Source: JACQSU01 sp964359785 (GTDB taxonomy: Archaea; Nanobdellota; Nanobdellia; Woesearchaeales; JAGWAF01). From it: a DNA stretch of 23,651 nt. The position numbers and the translations under genes were made by a program. The stretch lies in the NCBI GenBank assembly GCA_964359785.1, contig CAYHWL010000008.1, positions 1 through 23,651 of the forward strand. Reading direction: 5' to 3'. Of this stretch, positions 14,922 to 22,685 are shown one piece after another (position 1 is the stretch's first letter; each line of letters begins with the position of its first letter). The notes beneath the pieces are model-generated. The model was given only the letters and a program-made list of their open reading frames with translations. It was not told the origin of the DNA and did no database searches.

Positions 14922-15524
14922 ATGGCTCCGCCACCCGTGACACCAATCGAAGTGCAGCAATTATCTGGATCCTTGATACCCTCATGGGTGATGATAGTCA
15001 TATTCCTAGTCCTATTCATCATGATATACTACCGGCTAAGCCAGATGATGAGACAAAGGATGCTAGCCGGCCAGAAGAACCAAGCATACCGCGCATATGT
15101 GCGAAGATTCGTGAATCTCATCCGGATAATACTCGCAGTGATCTTGGTGGCCGTGATAGGACTCACATATACTCAAAACTTCGCCGCACTTGGAATAAGC
15201 GCAGGAGTGCTTGGCGCGGTGTTTGGATGGGCGCTGCAAAAACCAATCGAAGGCGTGGCGGCTTTCTTCTTGATAACAACACGCAAGCCATTCCGCGTTG
15301 GAGACCGCATCGACTTGGATGGCATGAAAGGCGATGTTGTGGATATCACCATGACACACCTATACCTTGAGGAAATCAGCGGCACCACAAGCGGCCAAGA
15401 CAAAAGCGGAAGAGTCGTGGTCATCCCAACAAACATCCTATTCGACAAGAAGATAGTGAAATACACCATGAAACATGAAAACTTCCATGATGAAGTAATG
15501 GTGAGTTTCACATATGATTATTAA
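14922..15524 (+). CDS. MscS-family mechanosensitive channel, N-terminal part cut by an in-frame TAA
   Basis: 200 residues before the stop. Three membrane segments are seen at about 19-38, 63-85 and 88-118. The last is the Gly/Ala-rich pore helix (GISAGVLGAVFGWALQKPIEG), followed by the MscS beta-domain (RKPFRVGDRIDLDGMKGDVVDI, then VVVIPTNILFDKKIVKYT). Small MscS proteins have about 280 residues; this stops at VSFTYDY, a beta strand inside the C-terminal domain. The same frame resumes right after the TAA with LDKAVEMCIKAAEHA, so one codon separates this from a full 289-residue channel. The earlier in-frame ATG at 14859 is unlikely given the TATA box. Either a recent pseudogene, a sequencing error, or stop read-through. 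Confidence 0.85.
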   Translation: MAPPPVTPIEVQQLSGSLIPSWVMIVIFLVLFIMIYYRLSQMMRQRMLAGQKNQAYRAYVRRFVNLIRIILAVILVAVIGLTYTQNFAALGISAGVLGAVFGWALQKPIEGVAAFFLITTRKPFRVGDRIDLDGMKGDVVDITMTHLYLEEISGTTSGQDKSGRVVVIPTNILFDKKIVKYTMKHENFHDEVMVSFTYDY

Positions 15525-15542
15525 CTAGATAAAGCGGTCGAG

Positions 15543-15791
15543 ATGTGCATCAAAGCCGCAGAACACGCGACCAACAGGTTCACCCTCGACAACAAACAAG
15601 AGCCGTTTTGCAGAATAAAACTTGGAGCCAGCGGAGTCGACGTGTACACAAGATATTATACTCTTGTGCGCAACCCGCACGCCGCAAGCACAGAGATCAT
15701 GACAGAGATATTCAAGAGGGCAAACAAATCAAAGAGCGTCCAACTCGCATACCCAGTGACCGAAGTGATCATGAAAAAGAGGAAAAAATGA
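15543..15791 (+). pseudogene. MscS-family channel, C-terminal part after the in-frame stop
   Basis: 82 codons in the same frame as the preceding part, beginning at the first ATG after the TAA (15543). The six sense codons between, LDKAVE, also belong to the family pattern. The text has the alternating alpha/beta pattern of the MscS cytoplasmic C-terminal domain (AVEMCIKAAEH, a later beta strand VDVYTRYYTLVRNP, then a helix EIMTEIFKRANKSK). On its own it has no membrane part and would not make a channel. Its stop overlaps the next gene as ATGA, a coupling arrangement that only makes sense if the channel gene was, or is, read through to this point. Confidence 0.7.
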
Positions 15792-17521
15792 AAAAACAAA
15801 ACGACACCCACTACCATGCCGCCGCACTTGTGACCCTCATGGTGCTTCTTGTAGGGGCAATAGGGATACTCATGATCACACAAAATGGCAGCATGCCAAT
15901 CGGGAACCTATTGGCAGTGTCCAAAAAAACCGGCGCCACAGTGGTGATAACCGGCCTAGACCTCAATGATTATCTAGGGACAGATGTGTCCAGCCTAACC
16001 TCAAGCGAACTTGGCTACCTCCCGACAAAAACCGCGCACAATAGCGAAGGCGGCACAAGCATTTACCAGACACTACGACTGCGTTCAACATTGAGCCCAA
16101 GCCTGGACGGAGGACAAATAGTGTACCAAGAGGATGACAACGGCAACGTAGCTGACTTCCTCAAATTCACCCAAAACGCGCCGCTCTTTGAATTTGAAGA
16201 CACATTCTCAAGCGGACTTGTCAGCTCTATAGACACAAACAGCCTGCCTGATCTGGAAAACGTGAACATCCCTCTCTTGGGAGAAGACTACACAATCACA
16301 AAATCAACAGTCAACACCGCGACAAACAGAATCGAGATAGTGATGTATGGCCCAGTCGGAGAAGTCCGTCTCGAAGACACGGATTACACAGACAGCCAAT
16401 TTGTGCGAGGCGTCAAAGTGAACGGAAGAAGCGTTGACGCGCAGGTCCAGATACGCGCAAGCGAGATCGGCAGCAAAGTGTCAATAGCGTCAATCAAATA
16501 CAGGCCGCTAGCAGAAAAAAACGTCGGAGGCGACGTATATGTACGAGCAAACTATGGAGTCAGGGGACAGTTAAAGAACAAAGGAGAACTCTTGAACCCT
16601 TCATTTGACATAATCTATGGAGGATTGGGCGGCTCATCAAGCGCTTCAAGCATAAGCGGAAGAACAGTCCTAGCAAGCGGAAACCTTGCCAGGCTGCTTC
16701 CTATCGGCGGATCAAGATACAACCTGCTTTTCACAAACACAAGAGGACAGGCATATAATGTCCCCCTCGTGGAATACAGCGGAGGATCGTTTGTCACAGG
16801 AGAGGGAGATCGAAGGCTGGTGGCCGTGGAAGCCAGCTCGAATCAAAGCTATAATGTCAACGAAGGAGACTACCTCATACTCACAAGCAACAATGATATC
16901 AATGGAGTCACCAACATCCTAAGATTGAACCAGGTGCAATTCGACCAAAAAGAAGTATTCATCGATGACCTCGCAGGAGGGAGCAAGACTGTCTCTCTCA
17001 ATGACGCAGGGTACGGCGTCCTGATAACAGCAGGCGCACAATTTGGGATATACGCTGATCCAAGCGGCGCCGCCCAAATCGCTGTAGACCAGACCGGAGA
17101 TGGGGTATTTGACGGCACAAGAGCAAAAATAGTAGTCAGCGGAGGAGCGATGCTCGAGACCAGCAGCAGTTCACTTGTGCTGCGAGTCCCACAAAAACTA
17201 TTCCATGAAAGGACAGTCTCAAGCGATGAGACCGTCACCATGACATTCGTAGATAACAGCGGGGATCTGGATGTCAGTATACCATCAAGCGCGACACTCA
17301 CCCTTGAACGTGACACAGACCGGATCAAGAGAGGAATCACACCGTTTGGAGTGATATTCAACGTCGATGACAATGACGCCCCATCCAAAGTGACTATGGA
17401 CATACCTCAAGGACAAAGAGGAGCCACAGTCTCAATTGGGACATCCACATACAGCGGAAGCGGACAAAGACAAGGGTTTGCGGTCATAACCCTGGAAAGA
17501 GAAAAATTCATCAGCGAATAG
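15788..17521 (+). CDS. S-layer-like surface protein
   Basis: 577 residues. Basic cytoplasmic start (MKKQNDTHYH), a membrane segment or uncleaved signal anchor at about 11-31 (AAALVTLMVLLVGAIGILMI), then a long beta-rich, Ser/Gly/Thr-rich exterior domain. FLKFTQNAPLFEFEDTFSSG and NIPLLGEDYTI match the repeating signature of archaeal S-layer proteins of the methanococcal/DPANN type, where a 'hGxxYxI' strand follows the 'LPLLG' motif. No C-terminal membrane helix. The frame extends far upstream in the shadow of the channel gene; ATG 15788 is chosen because it begins at the signal sequence and overlaps the previous stop as ATGA. Probably part of, or attached to, the cell envelope lattice. Confidence 0.75.
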   Translation: MKKQNDTHYHAAALVTLMVLLVGAIGILMITQNGSMPIGNLLAVSKKTGATVVITGLDLNDYLGTDVSSLTSSELGYLPTKTAHNSEGGTSIYQTLRLRSTLSPSLDGGQIVYQEDDNGNVADFLKFTQNAPLFEFEDTFSSGLVSSIDTNSLPDLENVNIPLLGEDYTITKSTVNTATNRIEIVMYGPVGEVRLEDTDYTDSQFVRGVKVNGRSVDAQVQIRASEIGSKVSIASIKYRPLAEKNVGGDVYVRANYGVRGQLKNKGELLNPSFDIIYGGLGGSSSASSISGRTVLASGNLARLLPIGGSRYNLLFTNTRGQAYNVPLVEYSGGSFVTGEGDRRLVAVEASSNQSYNVNEGDYLILTSNNDINGVTNILRLNQVQFDQKEVFIDDLAGGSKTVSLNDAGYGVLITAGAQFGIYADPSGAAQIAVDQTGDGVFDGTRAKIVVSGGAMLETSSSSLVLRVPQKLFHERTVSSDETVTMTFVDNSGDLDVSIPSSATLTLERDTDRIKRGITPFGVIFNVDDNDAPSKVTMDIPQGQRGATVSIGTSTYSGSGQRQGFAVITLEREKFISE

Positions 17522-17544
17522 CACCCTCGGTGACCCACGAAAAG

Positions 17545-17552
17545 TATATAAA
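17545..17552 (+). promoter_or_regulatory. TATA box for the 17593-19332 gene
   Basis: TATATAAA, about 44 bp before the ATG. It predicts a start of transcription near 17575 and a short leader carrying a ribosome binding site, unlike the leaderless genes nearby. Confidence 0.6.
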
Positions 17553-17581
17553 CGCTCTATCGGGTAAAAGACACAATAAAA

Positions 17582-17587
17582 GAGGTG
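17582..17587 (+). promoter_or_regulatory. Shine-Dalgarno GAGGTG before ATG 17593
   Basis: GAGGTG followed by 5 nt and ATG. It decides the start in favour of 17593 over the upstream in-frame ATG at 17530, which lies before the TATA box. Confidence 0.6.
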
Positions 17588-17592
17588 CACTG

Positions 17593-19332
17593 ATGCAAGC
17601 CCGGATGATTCTACTTTTGGCACTATACCTTATCATAATCCCAAACACGATGGCAGTGTGGGATCCAAAGCCAATAAAATTCAGCGAAGGATTCTCCGAA
17701 GGAGTCGGGCCGTATCTGGTGCGCATTGATGAAATCGAACCGACCACAAAGACCGCCATGGTCACCGTGTCTCAAAAGGGGATGGTGCTTGGCAGCGGAC
17801 CAGTATCCTCCAAGACACCTTTTGTGCTCTCAAAAAAAGTGATGGTCGCACTTGACGGATTCTCAAAAGCATATGCCTACGGCGCCGTAGTCAATACAAA
17901 TGTCAGTCTGTGGATCGACGGCAGGATCGCAAGCTGGAAATTCCCAAAGACTATGACCACCCATGACAACGTGCAGTATAACGCATATGTGGTAGTAGAG
18001 AATACCGGCTCCGCACCTGCAACATTCCAGACGGAAATAGTGCAAGCAGGAACCTACCAGACAAGAAGCGATAGATATGAGATGGAAGACGGAGAGCTTG
18101 TGCCAAGAGTGCTTAATCTAGACCTCCCATTCCGAACAATTCGTGTACAACCTGGAGAAGCGGCAAGGACTGACTATAAAGAGATCACAGCAGATTACCG
18201 GCAGACCAGAGGATGGATGGACCTGAACTCTCCTGTTGGCGTGAACATGAACCTCTACTACAAAGGAGTTCTGCTTGACAGCGTGAACATCCCTGATTTT
18301 AGTATCACAAGCGGAAAAACCGCAGGGATACTAGACTTGCTCATACCTGACACCATGTCGCAAGATAATGAGTATGAAGCGATCGCGTTCCTATTAAACG
18401 ATGGACTCGAAGAAAGCGGAATCGCAAGCAAACTCAACCTGGAACTAAAAACCAAGGGATTTGATATCACCCCTACACAAGATAGGGGGCTTGCAGGCGG
18501 CAAATCAGGAGCCCAAGAAGTGATACCTCCAAGCCTGATGCGCGGAAATGTCGTACGAGATGCCGAAACCGACTGGAAATTCCGGATAAATCCACATGTG
18601 ACGCCTGGAACGTACACCTTGACCTTCGTGCTATCCAGCAATACTGACGGAAGCGGCACACCATCAGAACTTGACCGTGTGATCGTACCTGTCGAGATAA
18701 GAAAAGGATTCACCACAAGGATTGAGAGCGTAAGCAAACCTGACAAAGTGGATTATAACCAGAACATACCTCTCACAGTCGCGATAAACAACGCAGGCAT
18801 AGGAAGGACTGTGGGATTGAAACTCACAAGCCCAGTGCTAGAAGAGCCATTGCAAAAAGTGATCAAACTCCCAGGATACCAAACCACTGAAGCGGTGTTT
18901 GATGTCCCTGCGCTCACCACAGGCAAAGTGAATTTCAAAGCTGAATTGTTCACACATTATTCATTCAACAACAAGAATTTCGACCCAAGCGGAGCAGACC
19001 AATACCTGCTCGACAGCAAGACAATAAGCGTGGGGATCAAAGAGCCAGTAGTTATCGAAGAGAAACAAGAAGAGGAGCCAATCAAGGAAGAACCAGTGAT
19101 TGAACCAGCCAAGATTGTAGAACAAACACAACCAGAGCCCACGCCGGTAGAGACTCCCCCTGCGGCTCCAGCAAGCCCCACACCACAGGTCGCTCAGATC
19201 CCATACCAACAGTACATCCCTTGGGTGTTGATAGGCATAGCGGCGTTGCTGCTCTTAGTCGGGATGAAAATCATCTGGGACGCGTACTCAACTGAGGATG
19301 AAGAAGAGATACGGCCAAAGAAGAGACGTTAG
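17593..19332 (+). CDS. Surface protein with CARDB-like domain, Pro/Glu stalk and C-terminal anchor
   Basis: 579 residues. A cleavable signal peptide (about 1-21, ARMILLLALYLIIIPNTMA) is followed by a long beta-rich exterior part of Ig-like domains. The region around residues 395-500 (SKPDKVDYNQNIPLTVAINN... then VFDVPALTTGKV) has the look of a CARDB/NEW3-type adhesion domain. A Pro/Glu/Thr-rich stalk (about 505-540) leads to a membrane helix (IPWVLIGIAALLLLVGMKII, about 542-562) and a charged cytoplasmic tail ending RPKKRR. This architecture suits a cell-wall-spanning anchored protein. Exact role unknown. Its stop overlaps the stop of the convergent cupredoxin gene. Confidence 0.75.
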   Translation: MQARMILLLALYLIIIPNTMAVWDPKPIKFSEGFSEGVGPYLVRIDEIEPTTKTAMVTVSQKGMVLGSGPVSSKTPFVLSKKVMVALDGFSKAYAYGAVVNTNVSLWIDGRIASWKFPKTMTTHDNVQYNAYVVVENTGSAPATFQTEIVQAGTYQTRSDRYEMEDGELVPRVLNLDLPFRTIRVQPGEAARTDYKEITADYRQTRGWMDLNSPVGVNMNLYYKGVLLDSVNIPDFSITSGKTAGILDLLIPDTMSQDNEYEAIAFLLNDGLEESGIASKLNLELKTKGFDITPTQDRGLAGGKSGAQEVIPPSLMRGNVVRDAETDWKFRINPHVTPGTYTLTFVLSSNTDGSGTPSELDRVIVPVEIRKGFTTRIESVSKPDKVDYNQNIPLTVAINNAGIGRTVGLKLTSPVLEEPLQKVIKLPGYQTTEAVFDVPALTTGKVNFKAELFTHYSFNNKNFDPSGADQYLLDSKTISVGIKEPVVIEEKQEEEPIKEEPVIEPAKIVEQTQPEPTPVETPPAAPASPTPQVAQIPYQQYIPWVLIGIAALLLLVGMKIIWDAYSTEDEEEIRPKKRR

Positions 19333-20030
19333 GGCAAAAGCACCGTGACATTGCCATAGAAGTTGTTCTGGAAGGTCGAACCATAAGGATATATCCCTGG
19401 ACGATTGAACTGATAAGAGAACCTGCCATTATATCTTATCGAGCCAGAATCAAACCCTGCACCGCTCACAGTGATTGATGAGTCGGGATGATAGTTGTGC
19501 CAAATGACGACATCACCCTTTGCGATCCTAATCTGTGACGGGAAAAAACCCTTCTGCGTGACATTCACTGTGAAGATATTGGCACCGGAAGCTGAAAACT
19601 CTTTTGCGACTGCCAACACTCTTATTGTGCCATGCTCATAAGAATGCAGATCACACTGATACGGATAATTTCCCGCGCGATCAAAGATATAAGTGTAATG
19701 GCCGGCCCAGTCCAAAATATCCGACTCAAAACCCGCGCCATGGATACGATGCGAAGTATCATCGCGATTGACCCACATCACGGCATCACCCTCATAGACT
19801 GTCAGGTCTTTGGGAAGCAATTTTTTCATCGACAGATTGACGTAATAGAGGGTATTGGTGGGGAGTGATTTTGCCAAAAAAGGCTCTGATGTGGAGGGAA
19901 TAGATGGAATGACTTTCGTCTCAACCATAGACTCTGATGGGGATTTCCCAGGCGACCCATCTTGGATTGCAATAAAAGAATAGTCCTGGCAGCCTACCAC
20001 AAAAATCACGATGAGTGGAAGCCAGCGCAT
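19329..20030 (-). CDS. Lipoprotein with two cupredoxin domains, the second without copper ligands
   Basis: 233 residues. A lipoprotein signal (VIFVVGC, Cys14 the likely lipidated residue) is followed by a Ser/Pro linker and two plastocyanin-like beta domains. Domain 1 (about 62-140) keeps H94, C126 and H129 in SHRIHGAGF and YPYQCDLHSYEHG, but the position of the axial Met of amicyanin-type sites is E132, with H133 next to it. Domain 2 (about 152-232) keeps the fold text (GDVVIWHNY, SGAGFDSG, FNRPGIYPY), yet the aligned ligand positions are I186, S218 and Q221. So one copper or copper-like site and one apo domain are predicted outside the cell. ATG 20030 has a TATA box 25 bp upstream, inside the 47-bp gap after the DUF475 gene. 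Confidence 0.82.
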   Translation of the reverse strand: MRWLPLIVIFVVGCQDYSFIAIQDGSPGKSPSESMVETKVIPSIPSTSEPFLAKSLPTNTLYYVNLSMKKLLPKDLTVYEGDAVMWVNRDDTSHRIHGAGFESDILDWAGHYTYIFDRAGNYPYQCDLHSYEHGTIRVLAVAKEFSASGANIFTVNVTQKGFFPSQIRIAKGDVVIWHNYHPDSSITVSGAGFDSGSIRYNGRFSYQFNRPGIYPYGSTFQNNFYGNVTVLLP

Positions 20031-20050
20031 CTTGGCGCGGAATCAGACCA

Positions 20051-20060
20051 CCTTTTTATG
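20051..20060 (-). promoter_or_regulatory. TATA box for the cupredoxin lipoprotein gene
   Basis: Minus-strand CATAAAAAGG centred 25 bp before ATG 20030, between the DUF475 stop and this gene. Confidence 0.55.
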
Positions 20061-20077
20061 GGCTTCGATTGGTGTGG

Positions 20078-21004
20078 TCAAACGGATTTGGTGCTGTCCT
20101 CCACTATCGACTTGCGCAGGAAGAACGCCAATATCACAAATGTGCTCACAGGTGAGAGCCAAGCGGGAATGTGAATAGCAAAAGAGTCCAAAAGCATGAT
20201 GATACCCAAGATGAGGATAGAGTACATGGCGCCATTCTTTAAGAAGCGGTATCTCTTGACCCGATCGATATTTCCAACGGTCAACTGCCTGACAACCAGA
20301 GCGCCGATTCCGTTGCCGATCAATATCAATGGGATTGAGAGAGTGAACGCGAACGCGCCAAGTACGCCGTCAATACTGAAAGTAGCGTCAATCACCTCAA
20401 GATAGAGGATTTTCGCCCAATCAGAAAGCCCTGACTTGCCATGCATCATCTCATGCTCCATCTTCTCGGCATTCTGCTTAAAACCATGCGTGATAAAAAA
20501 TGCAGTAGAACCCACGACTGCACCAAAAGCCATCATGGGATTTAATTTCAGGGCAAACCAGACTATGAGGGTCAACAGGATAGAGACTATCGCATAGAAC
20601 CAAACCCCTTGCTTCTGAAAGAAATGCTCCGCGTGAAGACCGACAGATTTTGGCTCAAGAAAAAGCCAATGGAAGAACAAGAATATCAAGAAGATGCCCG
20701 CACCAGAAAGCAATACAGGAGCCGCAGAATCCATAGCCTCAACTACCGATGGGTCGGATGAGAATGTCGCTGTCAATGCCCCATAAAAACCCAAAGAAGG
20801 GCTTGTGCCCCAGATGATAAGCAGAGGAAGCACGCCCCTGACTAGGAAGACCGCGATGAACATACCCCAAATCAAGAACCACCGCCTAGAACGCGAGGAC
20901 ATCGTACCCAAGACTTCCGCATTGATGACTGCGTTATCCACACTATTGATGACTTCAAAGACGCTCAAACCCGCGATAGTGATAAACATAGTCAGGTAAT
21001 CCAT
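20078..21004 (-). CDS. DUF475 / TerC-like integral membrane protein
   Basis: 308 residues with about eight hydrophobic segments. Two acidic motifs within membrane segments, FEVINSVDNAVINAEVLG near the N-terminus and YLEVIDATFSIDGVLGAFAFT near residue 210, are the inverted-repeat signature of the TerC/DUF475 group. These proteins are linked to tellurium resistance and, in bacteria, to metal (manganese) export or metal loading of exported proteins. The substrate here is not known. It starts 4 nt after the stop of the cupredoxin-like lipoprotein with GGTGA placed 4 nt before the ATG, so the two are cotranscribed and probably cotranslated. A metal-related role together with the cupredoxin neighbours is a reasonable inference only. 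Confidence 0.88.
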   Translation of the reverse strand: MDYLTMFITIAGLSVFEVINSVDNAVINAEVLGTMSSRSRRWFLIWGMFIAVFLVRGVLPLLIIWGTSPSLGFYGALTATFSSDPSVVEAMDSAAPVLLSGAGIFLIFLFFHWLFLEPKSVGLHAEHFFQKQGVWFYAIVSILLTLIVWFALKLNPMMAFGAVVGSTAFFITHGFKQNAEKMEHEMMHGKSGLSDWAKILYLEVIDATFSIDGVLGAFAFTLSIPLILIGNGIGALVVRQLTVGNIDRVKRYRFLKNGAMYSILILGIIMLLDSFAIHIPAWLSPVSTFVILAFFLRKSIVEDSTKSV

Positions 21005-21008
21005 GATA

Positions 21009-21013
21009 TCACC
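21009..21013 (-). promoter_or_regulatory. Shine-Dalgarno GGTGA for the DUF475 gene, formed by the upstream stop
   Basis: The upstream gene ends AGG-TGA; after 4 nt follows ATG 21004. Third case in this window of a stop codon embedded in the ribosome binding site. Confidence 0.6.
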
Positions 21014-21773
21014 TCTTGGAGTCTGCCTTATTCAGGGTGGTATTCCTCACGGTAATCTCCCCATAAGCTGATGACAGAGTCGAACCGTAGCTTAAACTGG
21101 TCACCTTGGTGAACTTATGGCTGAACTCCTGGTTCGTCCCCAATGGACCAGAATCAAAGCCCGGGCCAGCCACAGACTCGCTTGAACGGTACAGATTCTT
21201 CCATATCACAGTAGTGCCCACGGTGATAGTCAAGGGATTAGGAAGGAAGGTGTAATTGTCAATGTAGACATGAAGAATCTTCTCTTCAGGCGCCTCTTCC
21301 ACGGGTATGACTTCTTCTATAGGCTCAACCTTTTCTTCTACTGGCAAAGCCTTGGCAGGCACTGATTTTTCAATGAACTCGATAGGTTTTGGACGGACAT
21401 CATAAGTCACCTGGGCCTCCTCCGATCTATTCTCAAATGAGAGCGTCTCTTTGATATGCATGACACCAGGTTCATTCACCTGGAATGATCTCTCCAAGGA
21501 CAACCGCTCAGAGAAATTATGAGAACTGCTGGAGCTTACCACAATATCCCCATTTTCCGAGTCTATCACAGCAGTGTCGATAACCATCTGAAAAGAATCA
21601 TTATCCCCCGTATTTGTGACCGAAAGATTATACGAGACATAGTCCCCTTCTGTCAATGTCCTATTCTCCGGCGCGAAGATCTGCGCCAAGACAGCATGGT
21701 TCTTCTCAACATAAAGAGGAGGAGGGCTACATGCCAAAATAAGGACTAAAACTATCAAAAAAGCCTTTCTCAT
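21009..21773 (-). CDS. Lipoprotein with CARDB-like and copper-less cupredoxin-like domains
   Basis: 254 residues. Lipoprotein signal MRKAFLIVLVLILAC with Cys15 as the lipidation site. Residues about 28-128 form a beta-rich domain of CARDB/NEW3 type (TEGDYVSYNLSVTNTGDND). A Glu/Pro-rich spacer (about 130-168) leads to a C-terminal cupredoxin-like domain (LTITVGTTVIWKNLYRSS, GPGFDSG, LSYGSTLSSAYGEITV). The copper ligands are missing: the aligned His, Cys, His and Met positions are E, S, S and A or neighbours. The YGST motif is shared with domain 2 of the 19329-20030 protein, so the two domains are probably related. First gene of an operon with DUF475, with a TATA box about 28 bp upstream. Confidence 0.8.
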   Translation of the reverse strand: MRKAFLIVLVLILACSPPPLYVEKNHAVLAQIFAPENRTLTEGDYVSYNLSVTNTGDNDSFQMVIDTAVIDSENGDIVVSSSSSHNFSERLSLERSFQVNEPGVMHIKETLSFENRSEEAQVTYDVRPKPIEFIEKSVPAKALPVEEKVEPIEEVIPVEEAPEEKILHVYIDNYTFLPNPLTITVGTTVIWKNLYRSSESVAGPGFDSGPLGTNQEFSHKFTKVTSLSYGSTLSSAYGEITVRNTTLNKADSKR

Positions 21774-21796
21774 GAGGATAATGGAAAAAAGACGAG

Positions 21797-21805
21797 AATA
21801 AAAAT
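21797..21805 (-). promoter_or_regulatory. TATA-like box for the lipoprotein-DUF475 operon
   Basis: Minus-strand ATTTTTATT in GGATTTTTATTCTCG, centred about 28 bp before ATG 21773, in the 33-bp gap after the CBS gene. Confidence 0.45.
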
Positions 21806-21806
21806 C

Positions 21807-22610
21807 CTATGGTTTAGCGACGACGCCAAGCAGGTCTTTCACAGTGACTATACCCACTGGTTTGTCACGCGAATCAACCACCACAACGCTTGAGATGTGG
21901 TTCTTGTCCATCACATCGATCACCTTGTCAAGGCGGTCACCGTCCCTTACTGTATAGACCAATGGAGACATCTCATTTCTTATAGGTATCTTCAATAGAT
22001 GAGGTTCAGTTGTTGGAGCCGCAGCCGCACCCTTCCTGCCAGTGCTGCCCTGCCTCACGGGAGGGAAACAATGGTATTTTTCCAAAAGATCATGTGTAGT
22101 GGCGATACCGACCAAAGTGTCATCACCATCAACTACGGGAACACGGTCTATATGATTATTCTTTAGGATATTTATCGCCCTCCCGATATTGTCAGACTCA
22201 TTCAACGTGACAAGCTTGGTCATACTGACCTCATCTAGAGTATGATCATGCACACGATCCTTGATCGAGTTAAGCAGATCATGCGCGCAGACCATCCCAA
22301 TAACCTTACCTTTCTCCAAAACCGGAAGAACATGCATGCTAGAGGTGAACATGAGACGCGCGACTTCCCTGGCAGGAGTCGCTTTTTCTAACGTCGGAGA
22401 TCTGATAATATAGTTCTTGACTTTCACTTCCGCGGCATTGATCCGAGTCTTCACCAACTGATGCTTATCAAACATGCCCACATATCTCTTGCCACTCATC
22501 ACGACAGCGTGAAGCTCACCAAACACTTTGAGCTTACCTATCAGAGTCGTGAGATGATCGTTGGCATCGATAGAGATGAATCTTTTGGTCATGAAATCCT
22601 TGGCGTCCAT
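21807..22610 (-). CDS. Four-CBS-domain protein
   Basis: 267 residues, made of four CBS domains: about 1-55 (DFMTKRFISIDANDHL), 63-117 (SSMHVLPVLEKGKVIGMV), 127-178 (NHIDRVPVVDGDDTLVGIATTHDLL) and 211-265 (NHISSVVVVDSRDKPVGIVTVKDLL). CBS pairs usually bind adenine nucleotides and act as energy or ligand sensors; no catalytic domain is attached, so this would be a stand-alone regulator in the cytoplasm. An Ala/Pro/Gly-rich linker (about 185-205) separates the last domain. ATG 22610 is preferred over ATG 22622 and the longer frame because the TATA box lies 26-27 bp upstream of it. Confidence 0.88.
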   Translation of the reverse strand: MDAKDFMTKRFISIDANDHLTTLIGKLKVFGELHAVVMSGKRYVGMFDKHQLVKTRINAAEVKVKNYIIRSPTLEKATPAREVARLMFTSSMHVLPVLEKGKVIGMVCAHDLLNSIKDRVHDHTLDEVSMTKLVTLNESDNIGRAINILKNNHIDRVPVVDGDDTLVGIATTHDLLEKYHCFPPVRQGSTGRKGAAAAPTTEPHLLKIPIRNEMSPLVYTVRDGDRLDKVIDVMDKNHISSVVVVDSRDKPVGIVTVKDLLGVVAKP

Positions 22611-22632
22611 AGGCAAAATCATGGGAGAATGG

Positions 22633-22640
22633 ATATTTAA
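22633..22640 (-). promoter_or_regulatory. TATA box for the CBS-domain gene
   Basis: Minus-strand TTAAATAT centred about 26 bp before ATG 22610. It is only about 15 bp from ATG 22622, which argues for the later start. Confidence 0.55.
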
Positions 22641-22685
22641 GGGTTTGTGAAAGTGGAAGAAAACGCTGCTTGTTGAACTGGAAAA

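Noticed and set aside
15522..15524. Reassigned TAA codon
   Set aside because: TAA is the normal stop of rpoH, rpoB'', rpoB', rpoA' and eL30 in the same window.
15545..15787. Long upstream extension of the S-layer-like frame, giving 658 codons
   Set aside because: It overlaps the C-terminal channel sequence in another frame, and its translation is Arg/Gln-rich nonsense; the signal anchor begins at 15788.
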